Assembly: GCA_021325365.1 (NCBI GenBank)
Contig: JAJPHF010000162.1
Coordinates: 1 to 30,477, forward strand
Origin: Pseudomonadota bacterium
Lineage (GTDB): Bacteria; Chloroflexota; UBA6077; JAJPHF01
Direction of reading: 5' to 3'
Length of the DNA: 30,477 nt
This document shows, in pieces, positions 15,577 through 23,762 of this stretch; the first letter of the stretch is position 1; each line of letters opens with the position of its first letter. Below the pieces are notes generated by a model that saw nothing but the letters and a program-made list of their open reading frames with translations, was not told the origin of the DNA and did not search any database. The position numbers and the translations under genes are program-made.

Positions 15577-16368
15577 TTAGCTGGTGGGGCCGACGCTGCC
15601 CGGCGCGCGGCCGTGCGCCTCGCGCAGCAAGCGGTTCACGCCCTGGAGGTCGGGCGTCTCGCTGCTCGTGGCGCGCCCGCGGCCCTCGATGTAGCGCCCC
15701 GCGGCCTCGTGGTAGCGCGGCTCGTGGAGGTTCGGCCGCATGAGGACCTCCTTCGCCGCGTACGGCAGGCGCGCCCACACGGCCGCCGGCCCGGCGGTGT
15801 CGAGCTTGGAGAGCATCGGCCCGTGCTCGGCCGGGTCCAGCCGGCGCGTCGTGAGGCAGTGCTCCAGGCGCGCCTTAAGGTCGGGGGGCGCCTCGGTGGG
15901 CAGCCCGTCGCCACCGAGCACCTCGGTGGCCAGCAAGGCGGACTTGTGGGTGCTCATCAGGCGGTCCCACACGCTTGCGGCGCCTTTGCTGTCGAGGCTG
16001 CGGAGAAGCTGGCAGCCGTAGTCCACGTCGATGCGCTTGTGCCAAATCGCGGCCTCTAACCGCTGGCGGAGGTCCGCCGGGCACCGTTGGTCGGCGTACG
16101 AGCCATCCGCACGGCGGCCGTCGCGGGCTTTGCGAACAGGAGTGTGCCCTTCTTGGAGCCGCCGGCGCACTTGCTGCACCGTGGCGGCCACTGCCGCATC
16201 ATCGGCCCAGGTCTCGTAAAACATTGGCTCCTCGGGGGAGGTCGCCGCCGACCGCACGAGCCCGGCCGCGCGCTGGACCGTCTCGGCCGGGATACCCTCT
16301 GACTTGGCTAGGTCCTCGGCCAGAAACTCGGCCATTTCCAACTCGAAGTCCAAATCCGCGCGGTCCAT
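15577..16368 (-). CDS. Unknown protein with an internal ~50-residue duplication
   Basis: This 263-aa protein matches no family I know. Residues about 97-146 (PADLRQRLEAAIWHKRID, then LLRSLDSKGAASVWDRLM) and about 161-210 (PPDLKARLEHCLTTRRLD, then MLSKLDTAGPAAVWARLP) align as two copies of one helical module: P-DL--RLE, R-D, L--LD--G-A-VW-RL, K--L. The acidic N-terminus (DFELEMAEFLAEDL) is helical. No signal peptide or membrane segment is seen. It is the only leftward gene between two rightward modules, insulated by hairpins on one side and a divergent promoter region on the other, like a phage accessory gene (moron). GGAG 5 bases before ATG 16368 favours that start over 16389. Confidence 0.65.
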   Translation of the reverse strand: MDRADLDFELEMAEFLAEDLAKSEGIPAETVQRAAGLVRSAATSPEEPMFYETWADDAAVAATVQQVRRRLQEGHTPVRKARDGRRADGSYADQRCPADLRQRLEAAIWHKRIDVDYGCQLLRSLDSKGAASVWDRLMSTHKSALLATEVLGGDGLPTEAPPDLKARLEHCLTTRRLDPAEHGPMLSKLDTAGPAAVWARLPYAAKEVLMRPNLHEPRYHEAAGRYIEGRGRATSSETPDLQGVNRLLREAHGRAPGSVGPTS

Positions 16369-16538
16369 GCGGGCTCCATTTGTCATCATTCCGGTGCGTC
16401 AGCTATTCCGCACCTACCCTTACAGTGTAGGGGTTTCTCTCGGGGCTGTCCACTAATTGCCGCGCTTGCCCGGGCATTTTTGGACAGGATAGGCGGCTCC
16501 CGCCGATAATAGAGCACGCTTATCAGGAGGTTTCCGAC
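16369..16538. promoter_or_regulatory. Divergent promoter region between the accessory gene and packaging genes
   Basis: For the rightward genes, TGGACA (16481-16486) and GATAAT (16505-16510) are 18 bases apart and about 29 bases before the start codon. On the other side GGTGCG/CGCACC (in GGTGCGTCAGC...CCGCACC, about 16392-16413) and the near-palindrome CCCTTACAGTGTAGGG (about 16417-16432) could be operators for the leftward gene. These are pattern matches only. Confidence 0.4.
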
Positions 16539-16916
16539 TTGGCGACACAACGGGCTATCTGCGCGCGGCGGGCGCACATCCAGCAGCTTATCGACGCGCA
16601 TCAGGGCGTGCCGCCCGCGTGGTGGCTGGCCGACCGCCTGGGGGTGCATCCCCGGACGGTCAAGCGCGACTTGGCCGCGCTCGGCGTCCGGCGGGAGACG
16701 CCGCGGTGGACGCCCACGCCGCCGGCGCAGCAGGCCGTGCAGGAGGCGGCTATCCTCCGGCTCACGAGCCTCGCCCTCCTGGCGGAGCTACAGGAGGCGC
16801 TGCGCGACCGCCGGCGGGGCCGACGTGCTCGACTGAACGGCCATGTTGTTCGGTCCCCCCGTTCACTTGTTCGGCCCACACGGCCCCTCGTCGCGGCCGA
16901 ATCCCTTGCCCGGTAA
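16539..16916 (+). CDS. Helix-turn-helix protein at the head of the packaging operon
   Basis: This 125-aa protein starts at TTG 16539, eight bases after AGGAGG; no ATG fits better. Residues about 12-45 (HIQQLIDAHQGVPPAWWLAD, then RLGVHPRTVKRDLAALG) form a clear winged or HTH_11-like helix-turn-helix. The last ~35 residues are basic and low-complexity, and part of them is encoded by the TGTTCGG repeats thought to be a packaging site. A late-gene regulator or a DNA-binding packaging accessory are both possible. Confidence 0.65.
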   Translation: MATQRAICARRAHIQQLIDAHQGVPPAWWLADRLGVHPRTVKRDLAALGVRRETPRWTPTPPAQQAVQEAAILRLTSLALLAELQEALRDRRRGRRARLNGHVVRSPRSLVRPTRPLVAAESLAR

Positions 16917-16957
16917 GGAAATCCGATGTCCGAACACCCGGCCGAACAGGCCGAACA
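16847..16957. repeat. TGTTCGG/CCGAACA repeat cluster at the terS start (candidate pac/cos site)
   Basis: TGTTCGG occurs at 16847-16853 and 16868-16874. Its complement CCGAACA occurs at 16930-16936, 16942-16948 and 16951-16957, with a partial CCGAAT at 16897. The two orientations face each other across about 55 bases around the terS start codon. Small terminase subunits commonly bind repeats in or near their own gene, so I infer a packaging-initiation site. Confidence 0.5.
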
Positions 16958-17462
16958 GGCCAGTGCTCCCGAGGCCGATGTGACGGCCCAGCGGCGGCGC
17001 CTCGTGGCCGCCGCGGTGCTGCGCGGGCATACCCTCCGCGAGGTCCGCGACGTGCTCAGCCGCCAGGGCCAGCGCAACCCGGCGACGGGGCGCCCGTGGG
17101 CCATCAGCACGCTGCACGCCGACCTCCAGGCCCTCCGGGCGGCCTGGCGGGCCGAGACGCGGCAGGATGTGGCCGACGCCCAGGGGCGCGTGCTGGCGGC
17201 GCTCCGCGAGGTCCAGCGCGAGGCCTGGAAGGGCGGCGCGCTCGGGGTCGTGCTCCGCGCGCTCGTGGCCGAGGCCAAGCTGCTCGGCCTGGAGGGCGCC
17301 CCGCCCAGTCTGAGCGATGAGCAGTGGGAGGGCCTGATCCGCCGCTACGTCCACGACCCGGCGATCCTGAACGCGATTGCCGACGATGCCGAGGCGCTCG
17401 ATGCCGGGCGGCCGCTCGCAGCCCTGCCCCCGGGAGGAATGGTCCATGTCCCTCACGAGTAG
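16926..17462 (+). CDS. Putative terminase small subunit
   Basis: This 178-aa protein starts at ATG 16926 after AAGGAA. Residues about 20-75 form a helix-turn-helix (RRRLVAAAVLRGHTLREVRD, then WAISTLHADLQALRAAWR) of the kind that lets TerS bind packaging sites. The middle is a long helix (ADAQGRVLAALREVQREAWK) suitable for ring assembly. The C-terminal part is acidic, as in TerS tails that contact TerL. It directly precedes terL and overlaps it by 17 bases, which is the main support for the role; the sequence alone would give only a DNA-binding protein. Its N-terminal AEQAEQA is encoded by the repeat cluster. Confidence 0.65.
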   Translation: MSEHPAEQAEQASAPEADVTAQRRRLVAAAVLRGHTLREVRDVLSRQGQRNPATGRPWAISTLHADLQALRAAWRAETRQDVADAQGRVLAALREVQREAWKGGALGVVLRALVAEAKLLGLEGAPPSLSDEQWEGLIRRYVHDPAILNAIADDAEALDAGRPLAALPPGGMVHVPHE

Positions 17463-19128
17463 GCGCACGCTGCGCCAGGGCCGGAGCGCGGGGGCGGCGC
17501 TGCGCTGCCCGGTCGCCCCCGCGTCCCCCACCGCACCGGGCATCGCACCCGATGCGGCGCGCCGCGCGGCCTGCGCGGATGACCTGCTGGCCTTCGCGCG
17601 CACCTACCTCGCCCATCGGATGACCGCGCCCAGCGCCCCCTTCCACCAGGAGCTACTGGACCTGTTCCGCGAGACGCTCCAGACGCCCGGGGCCGGCGCG
17701 GTCATCGCGGCGCCGCGCGGCCACAGCAAGAGCACGCTGCTCTCCTTCGTGGCGCCGCTCCACGCGCTGCTCTACAGCCGCAAGCGCGTCGTCGTGTTGA
17801 TTTCCAACACCGCATTTCTCTCCACGAGCTTGGTCCGGGCCATCAAGCAAGAGCTAGAGTCGAACGCCCTCCTGCGTGCCGACTTCGGCGACCTGGTGGG
17901 CGGCAAGTGGACCGACAGCGACGTTGAACTCGCGAACGGCGCGAAGCTCGTCGGCCGGTCGATGGGCGCGCAGATTCGCGGCATCGCGCACCTGGGCCAG
18001 CGCCCGGACCTCATCGTCGCGGACGACCTGGAAAACGACGAGCATGTCCAGACGCCCGAGCAGCGCGCCAAAGCGTATGCCTGGTGGACCGAGGCCGTTC
18101 TCCCCGCGCTCGACCCCCAGCGCGGCAACGTCATCGTGGTGGGCACGGTCCTGCACTTCGACTCGCTCTTGAGCAAGCTGCTGGCGCAGACCGGCGACTA
18201 CCGCACGCGCACCTACGCTACCTCGGAGGAGGCGCCGCTCTGGCCGGAGTGGATGGGGTCGGAGCGCCTGGCCGCGGCCCGCCGGCAGGTGGGCGACCTG
18301 GCCTTTGCCCGCGAGTACCAGAACCGGCCGTTCAGCGAGGCGATGCAGCTATTCCGCCCCGCGTGGTGGCGCTGGTGGGTGCGCGACGACCTGCGCCGTG
18401 GCCTCACGGGCGGCTGGGAGTATCAGGGCCAACCGCTCACCATCTACCAGGGCGTCGACCCAGCGAGTAGCCTGAAGGTCGGCGCGGACTACTTCGGCCA
18501 CGTGACCGTGGGTGTCACGCCGCAGGGCGAGTGCCTCGTCTTGCAGGCGACGCAGCAGCGCCTGAGCTTCGACGCCCAGGTCGCCTACGTCGAGGAGCAG
18601 GCGCAGGTGTGGGGGCCGCAGTTGATTGGCTGCGAGGCCGTGGCGTACCAGGAGGTGCTGGTGCAGGCGCTCGCGAAGTCCCCGTGCATCGCCAAGCGGG
18701 TCCGCGGGGTGCGGCCGCGGCGCCTCCCTGGCGTGGCGGGCAAGGTGGCCGGCGAGCACGTGGCCGCCTCGGGCAAGGAGGCCCGGCTGCTCAGCCGTAC
18801 GGGGCTCGTCGAGCAGGGGCGCGTGCTCCTACGGGCGGCTGGCGTGGGCGAGCCGAGCGAGGCGGTGCCGGACCTAGCGGGCGTCCGCGTGCATCCCGAG
18901 ATGCTCGCCTTCTACACGCAGGCCACGCAGTTCCCCGCCAGCGCCCACGACGACCTGCTCGACGCCTGGGACATTGCCCTAGAGATGGCCGCAGAGCGCG
19001 GCTCCGGCGCGGTGTGGGGCGTGCTGGTCAGCCACACGCTAGAGGGCGCCGGCGACCTCGCTCAGGCGCACGCCGACTGGACGCGGCTCACGGGCGGGTA
19101 TAGCCCGACGCGGTACGGCATCCGCTAG
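17446..19128 (+). CDS. Terminase large subunit
   Basis: This 560-aa protein would be the ATP-driven DNA packaging motor and nuclease. The ATPase domain has Walker A APRGHSKST (about 89-97), Walker B PDLIVADDLENDE (about 187-199) and the coupling motif VVGTVLHFDS (about 231-240). The nuclease domain begins YQGVDPAS (D338) and ends with HDDLLDAWDIA (about 513-523), giving the acidic metal-binding cluster. ATG 17446 follows GGGAGG by about 9 bases. Length and motif order are complete, so packaging ability may be retained. No portal gene follows it, unlike nearly all tailed phages. Its stop shares CTAG with the stop of the opposing gene. Confidence 0.88.
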   Translation: MSLTSRRTLRQGRSAGAALRCPVAPASPTAPGIAPDAARRAACADDLLAFARTYLAHRMTAPSAPFHQELLDLFRETLQTPGAGAVIAAPRGHSKSTLLSFVAPLHALLYSRKRVVVLISNTAFLSTSLVRAIKQELESNALLRADFGDLVGGKWTDSDVELANGAKLVGRSMGAQIRGIAHLGQRPDLIVADDLENDEHVQTPEQRAKAYAWWTEAVLPALDPQRGNVIVVGTVLHFDSLLSKLLAQTGDYRTRTYATSEEAPLWPEWMGSERLAAARRQVGDLAFAREYQNRPFSEAMQLFRPAWWRWWVRDDLRRGLTGGWEYQGQPLTIYQGVDPASSLKVGADYFGHVTVGVTPQGECLVLQATQQRLSFDAQVAYVEEQAQVWGPQLIGCEAVAYQEVLVQALAKSPCIAKRVRGVRPRRLPGVAGKVAGEHVAASGKEARLLSRTGLVEQGRVLLRAAGVGEPSEAVPDLAGVRVHPEMLAFYTQATQFPASAHDDLLDAWDIALEMAAERGSGAVWGVLVSHTLEGAGDLAQAHADWTRLTGGYSPTRYGIR

Positions 19129-19337
19129 AGCAGCTTGAAGGCCGGCCGCGGCTTGCTCTCCGCCGGCACGGGTGCCTGCGGGTCCATCGGTCGCCACAAA
19201 TCGCCCCCACACGGGCAGGGCAATGGCAGCCCCTCCACCGGCACGAGCGCCGCCTGCCCCAGCGCCAGCAGCGGCCGCCGCCGCGCCTCCGAGAGCAGCG
19301 GGCACGTCCGCTGCGCCGCACAGGTGCTACACTGCAT
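19125..19337 (-). CDS. Small zinc-ribbon-like protein
   Basis: This 70-aa protein has two cysteine clusters, MQCSTCAAQRTCPLL and LPLPCPCGGDLWRP, able to form a zinc ribbon. ATG 19337 follows GGAGG by 6 bases, and the start overlaps the end of the upstream gene by 11 bases. It is the last gene of the leftward block and ends against terL. Function unknown. Confidence 0.6.
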   Translation of the reverse strand: MQCSTCAAQRTCPLLSEARRRPLLALGQAALVPVEGLPLPCPCGGDLWRPMDPQAPVPAESKPRPAFKLL

Positions 19338-19851
19338 CGGCGTCCTCCAGGTGCGCATCGGGGATGCGGGCGAGCGCGATGGGGGTCGGGTCGCCCGTCG
19401 CCGCCCGGTAGGCCGCCATCATCGCGTGCGCGCTCGCGTCGATGGCCGGGTCGCGCAGGAGCGCCGGCTGGTCCGCCTCCAGGTGCGCGAGCGCCGCGCG
19501 CCAGTCCCACCCGAGCGACGGCCCCCACTTCGGCGAGCGGTCGTCCAGGGCGAGCGGGGCGAACGTCCAGCCGCCGCGCGCGGTCCGGGACGCCAGGAGC
19601 GCGTCTCCCGCCTCGCCCACGAGCGCCCAGCAGGGGCCGACCGCGGGCACCGCCAGGCCGCCGACAAAGAAGGCGAACCACCACGCCGGGCGGCTGGGCG
19701 CGGCCTCCAAGCGGTCGCGCAGCGTGCGCCCCTCGACGGCCGGTGCGTCCAGGGTGTCGTCGGCCAGGCGCACGAGGCCATCGGGGCTGCTCAGATACCA
19801 GCGCTCGCCCTTGCGGAGCAAGCGGCGGCTGCCCAGGTCAATCACGTCCAT
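19327..19851 (-). CDS. Hypothetical protein of the leftward tail block
   Basis: This 174-aa protein starts at ATG 19851 with AGGGGG 5 bases upstream. The first half is strand-rich (GERWYLSSPDGLVRLADDTL) with a hydrophobic stretch PAWWFAFFVGGLAVPAVG near residues 55-72 that is too polar in context for a clear membrane helix. The second half is helical (WRAALAHLEADQPALL). I do not recognise it. Position after the tape-measure and beta-sandwich genes suggests a tail-tip or accessory role. Confidence 0.6.
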   Translation of the reverse strand: MDVIDLGSRRLLRKGERWYLSSPDGLVRLADDTLDAPAVEGRTLRDRLEAAPSRPAWWFAFFVGGLAVPAVGPCWALVGEAGDALLASRTARGGWTFAPLALDDRSPKWGPSLGWDWRAALAHLEADQPALLRDPAIDASAHAMMAAYRAATGDPTPIALARIPDAHLEDADAV

Positions 19852-19860
19852 GCTGTCCCC

Positions 19861-20274
19861 CTAAGCGTCCCGCACGGCGCTGGCGACGCAGACGACGGCG
19901 CCCGACGTGAGGGTCACGCTGAATTGGATGTAGTCCACGAAGGCGCTCGTGGTGTACACGCCGTTCGCGGTCTGGCCGCTGTCCAGGTCGACGAAGGTTA
20001 CCCCGTCGAGCGAGCCCTGCACGTTCACGGTGCCCGCCCAGGTGCCCGTGAGTTGCCACGTGAAGCGGTTGCGGCCGCGCACGGCGTACACCGGGCTGGT
20101 GCCGCTCGCGGTGCCGGTCGTGAGGCCGTCGAACACCTGGGGCGGGGTGCCCGTGCCCAGGTCGAGGGGGTGCTGCCACCAGAACGCCTCGGCAATGACA
20201 TCCGGTGCGGTGCGGGAACGGACCAGGCCGCCCTGCGACGGGTCGGCTAGGTTCGGTTGGTAAATGTCAAGCAT
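19861..20274 (-). CDS. Beta-sandwich-like structural protein, probably tail-associated
   Basis: This 137-aa protein is strand-rich with patterns such as NRFTWQLTGTWAGTVNVQGS and YIQFSVTLTSGAVVCVASAV, as in small jelly-roll or carbohydrate-binding-like phage structural proteins. The stretch VNVQGSLDGVTFVDLDS resembles the discoidin-like domains of virion proteins. ATG 20274 follows AGAGGA by 6-7 bases. It lies 10 bases after the tape-measure gene. The role is inferred from strand pattern and position. Confidence 0.55.
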   Translation of the reverse strand: MLDIYQPNLADPSQGGLVRSRTAPDVIAEAFWWQHPLDLGTGTPPQVFDGLTTGTASGTSPVYAVRGRNRFTWQLTGTWAGTVNVQGSLDGVTFVDLDSGQTANGVYTTSAFVDYIQFSVTLTSGAVVCVASAVRDA

Positions 20275-20284
20275 CGTCTGTCCT

Positions 20285-23200
20285 CTAGCCCAGGCCGCTC
20301 ATCGGCGCCCCGGCCAGCGCCAGGTTGCGCGGTGTGACGCGGCTCAAGTAGTCCTGCTCGCTGATGTGCCGGGCGCGCGGCTGCACCGTTACTACCTCCT
20401 GCCGCCCATCGGGCCAGGTGAGGTGCAACTCAATCGGGTCGACGCCCACCTGCACGCGCTGGATGGCGCCGAGGGCCGCGAGTTGGTCCCGGCTCATGGG
20501 GCTATACGGTCCCAGGCTACCTTGCTGCGCGCCGATGCCCTCGTACTCCGACAGATAGCGGCGGTACATCTCGTAATACTGGCGGTTCTGCGGTAGCAGG
20601 ACATTGCCGTTCTGCCCGGCCAGCGCGTCGCGCAAGAGCGCTTCCCCGCTGTCGCCGGCGGCCGCTCCCTTCGCGAGCGCGCGCCCGAGCGGGCTACGAT
20701 CGCTGAGGGACCAGTCGGCGGCATCGAGCGGATTGTTAATGGCGTACTGGCCGGCGGCCGCCACCGACATCCCGCGGTCGCGCGCGTAGTCCCGCAACTG
20801 GTAGCGGTCGTCTAGCTGGAACGGCCCGTACGCATGGCCGCCGTCCCCCGGCGTGGTGCGCCCGAGGCCGTCCTCCTGGCGCAGAATCGCCGCCACGACA
20901 GGGCCGGCCGCCGGGCCGTAGCGCTGCATCGCCATCGCGATGATGTCGTCGCCCGGCTCAGGGAGGCCACTACTCGTGACGGGGCGGTACGCCGGGGAAT
21001 CTTCCGCTGGAGGAGGCGCCATGCTGGCCGCGCCGGCCAGGCGCGCGCGGTTGGCCTGCGCGAGCGCGGTCCAGTTCTGGAACACGATGCCCGGGTTCGT
21101 GTTCATCCGCGACACCTGCTGGAACTCCTCCCACGTGAACGTGTGCCGCTCGCCGCGGGCCGGGTCCATGACCGTGAGGCCGCGGTCATCGGCGCTCACG
21201 CCGGTCACCAGGTGCCCGCCGGGGTACTGGTCCCGGCGCTGCACACCGTTCACGCTGAGCATGACCGGCTGCTGGTTGGCCAGCGCGTCGCGCAGCGCCC
21301 CGGTGCTGCGAATGGATTGGCTCACGTCGAGGCCCCAGTGCCGCTTGACGAAGCCGGCGAGGAGCGGGTCGTGCAGGCCGTCGTTCTGGATGACGCCCTC
21401 GCTCACCATCATGCGGAACACGGTGCCCTCGTCGATGTCCACGCCGGCGCCGTTCAGAATCGCTGTGAGCGCCCCCGCCGAGCAGCCGCGGGCCGCCGAG
21501 TCGCGGCCGCCGGCCGCCTGCGTGACGTTCGGGATGTCGCTGAGCGCTGGCGGGGGCATGGCATCCGGGGTGCCGCCGGGGGCCGCCTCGGGCGCGGTGT
21601 CGGGCGCGGCCGCCGGTGCCCCCATCCCCGGCGGTACCGGCACACCAGGGGCCGCGCCATCGTAGCTCGGCGGCACGGCGCCCGGGACCAGCGGGGGTGC
21701 CGCGGCGGGAGGCGCCGGGGGTGCCGGCGCAGGCGTGAGGCCCGGCGTCCAGATGGAGCCGGGCATGGGCACGCCCCGGCGCCGAGCGTCCTCCTGGGCG
21801 GCCTTCTCCGCGGGCGTTAGCTCACCCGAGTGGGCCACGGGCGGATTCCAGATGTCCGAGATGCCGAGCGTGCTCACGATGCCGCCCAGCCCCTTGGCGA
21901 TGGAGTCAAACAGGCGCCCCGCGGCCTCTGTCAGGTTGTTGGTCGAGCCGGTGATGTTCGCCTCAAACTGGTGGAGCTTCTCGATGGCGGGCACCATCGT
22001 CTGGCCCGCCATCTCGTCCATCGCGGCATTGAACCGCTGGAGGGCCGCCACCGCGCTCTCGCCCGGGGCCAGCGTGTTCGGGTAGTTGCCCACCGCCGGG
22101 AGCGCCGCGCCCTCCATGCCGCCCTCGCCCGAGGTGCGCGCGCGGAGGATGCCCGGAAGACCACCGTGCAGGAGCGCGAGCGCCTGATTGCCGCTGATGT
22201 TCCCGCCCAGCACATCCTTGAGGAAGATGGCTTGCAGGTTCTCGTCGCCCCCCACGAGGCCGGGGAGCTGCTGGATGGCCGCGGGCAGGTACGGCGATTC
22301 CAGCCCCTTCTCCTGCTCTAGCAGGAACTCGGCAAACCCCATGTTCGGCTTCTGCTGGCGGTAGAGCTGGTAGAGGAGCATCTGATTCGCGCCGCGGGCG
22401 CCCGCGACGCCGCGATCGACGCCGGCCATGACGTTCGCGCCTGCCTGGCCGCGCAGCCCGGGCACGTCGGTCCGGTTGAGCGCGGTGAGCATGCCGACGA
22501 TATGCTGCATGTCGGGGGCGTCGACGGTGCGCTGGGCGATGGTGCCGGCGAGGCCGGTCACCGTCTGCAAGAACTCCGACTCCCGGCCGCGCATCTTCGA
22601 TTGGTCGATGCCCTGGGCGAACACGTCCGCCAGTTGCTTGGTGTCGACGCGGTTCAGTGTCCCGCCAAAGGCGGACGGCACCTGCCCGCTCGTGATGCCG
22701 GCCGCGCCCATCCGCTCGGCCGCGGCGAACGCCTGTGTGGCCGCGCCGAGGTCCACCCCCATGTAGCGCGCGAACTGCATGGGGGCGTCCAGCCGCGCGC
22801 TACTCCCGTTAAAGCCCTCGGTGCCCCCGGAGGCCGCGAGCGCCTCTGCGACCGATAGCGCCTCCTGGCGCCCGTAGCCGAACTGGAGGCCGCGGTCGAG
22901 CACCTGGTGGCGTAGCTCATTCAGTTGATTCGCGTCGCCCTGCGTGCGCCCCGAGCGCCCGGCTCCGCGGCGGTACAGCCCCTCGACCCGGGGCACCAGG
23001 CTGGTGTAGCGGTCGGCCGCGGCTGGGAGGTTCACGGCCCAGGTGGCGAGTTGCGCGCCGATAGCGCCAATCCCCGTCAGGCCCAAGGCCCCCATGATGC
23101 CGCCGGCGCCGAGGCCCGGCACCGCGCCGGCCACGGCGCTCGCCGCGCGCATGCCCTGGGGCAGCATACTGACGCCGGGGAGCGCGCCGAGCAGGTTGGG

Positions 23201-23692
23201 GCCGCCGACGTGCTGGAAGGCCCCGGCCACCGCCGCACCCGAGGCGGCCACGCCGACCGGGCTCTGCGCCGTGCGGCCCCCCAGCCCCGCGAGCGTGCGC
23301 AGCGTGTCTGCCACGCGGCTGAGCGCGCGGTGGTAGTGGTTCACGGGCTCGGTCGCGAACGCGGCGCCCTGGTACTTAGCGAGCGCCTGGGCCGCCTGGC
23401 CGAGGCCGACATAGCTGGCCTGGAGCTTCGACATGGCCGCGAGTTGGGCGGTGGAGGCGTCGCCGGTGGCCTGCGCGAGCCCCTTCTGGAGGTTGAGTAG
23501 CTCGCGGCCCGCCTGAATCTGCCGCTGGAGGTCGGGGATGTGGGCGGGGAGGGCGCCACCCGCGGCCGCCTTGGCGCTCGCGCCCTGAAGCTGCGTGGCG
23601 ACTTTGTCGAGGAGGTTGCGGTGGCTTTGGAGTGAGGCCCCCAGCTTTTCGAGTTCAGCTACAACGCGTATCTCGGCGTTCTGGTCCGGCAT
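20285..23692 (-). CDS. Tape-measure-like protein with C39-peptidase-like and lysozyme-like regions
   Basis: This 1135-aa protein has a long helical N-terminal half (AEIRVVAELEKLGASLQSHR, many Ala/Gln/Leu heptads), a hydrophobic Gly/Ala segment at about 170-230 (GAVPGLGAGGIMGALGLTGI), and more helices, as tape-measure proteins do. A Pro/Ala linker (about 640-715) leads to a cysteine-peptidase-like region: C737 in GCSAGALTAIL, H827 in GGHLVTGV and D843 in VMDPARG, the C39 triad order. Then AILRQEDGLG (E940) and AYGPFQLDDRY resemble lysozyme-like lytic transglycosylases. Such domains let tails breach the cell wall. ATG 23692 is chosen by the onset of coding character; the frame back to 24166 is not protein-like. 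The ribosome site (AGAGAG) is weak. Confidence 0.78.
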   Translation of the reverse strand: MPDQNAEIRVVAELEKLGASLQSHRNLLDKVATQLQGASAKAAAGGALPAHIPDLQRQIQAGRELLNLQKGLAQATGDASTAQLAAMSKLQASYVGLGQAAQALAKYQGAAFATEPVNHYHRALSRVADTLRTLAGLGGRTAQSPVGVAASGAAVAGAFQHVGGPNLLGALPGVSMLPQGMRAASAVAGAVPGLGAGGIMGALGLTGIGAIGAQLATWAVNLPAAADRYTSLVPRVEGLYRRGAGRSGRTQGDANQLNELRHQVLDRGLQFGYGRQEALSVAEALAASGGTEGFNGSSARLDAPMQFARYMGVDLGAATQAFAAAERMGAAGITSGQVPSAFGGTLNRVDTKQLADVFAQGIDQSKMRGRESEFLQTVTGLAGTIAQRTVDAPDMQHIVGMLTALNRTDVPGLRGQAGANVMAGVDRGVAGARGANQMLLYQLYRQQKPNMGFAEFLLEQEKGLESPYLPAAIQQLPGLVGGDENLQAIFLKDVLGGNISGNQALALLHGGLPGILRARTSGEGGMEGAALPAVGNYPNTLAPGESAVAALQRFNAAMDEMAGQTMVPAIEKLHQFEANITGSTNNLTEAAGRLFDSIAKGLGGIVSTLGISDIWNPPVAHSGELTPAEKAAQEDARRRGVPMPGSIWTPGLTPAPAPPAPPAAAPPLVPGAVPPSYDGAAPGVPVPPGMGAPAAAPDTAPEAAPGGTPDAMPPPALSDIPNVTQAAGGRDSAARGCSAGALTAILNGAGVDIDEGTVFRMMVSEGVIQNDGLHDPLLAGFVKRHWGLDVSQSIRSTGALRDALANQQPVMLSVNGVQRRDQYPGGHLVTGVSADDRGLTVMDPARGERHTFTWEEFQQVSRMNTNPGIVFQNWTALAQANRARLAGAASMAPPPAEDSPAYRPVTSSGLPEPGDDIIAMAMQRYGPAAGPVVAAILRQEDGLGRTTPGDGGHAYGPFQLDDRYQLRDYARDRGMSVAAAGQYAINNPLDAADWSLSDRSPLGRALAKGAAAGDSGEALLRDALAGQNGNVLLPQNRQYYEMYRRYLSEYEGIGAQQGSLGPYSPMSRDQLAALGAIQRVQVGVDPIELHLTWPDGRQEVVTVQPRARHISEQDYLSRVTPRNLALAGAPMSGLG

Positions 23693-23762
23693 GCGGTACG
23701 GCTCTCTTTCGGCACAGATTGGGGGCGAATGCGCGCGAAACGGGCGCGAATCCTGCACAGAA

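Noticed and set aside
11201..16334. 14-bp repeat CAGAAACTCGGCCA at 11201 and 16321
   Set aside because: One shared 14-mer in 30 kb is expected by chance, and the contexts are unrelated.
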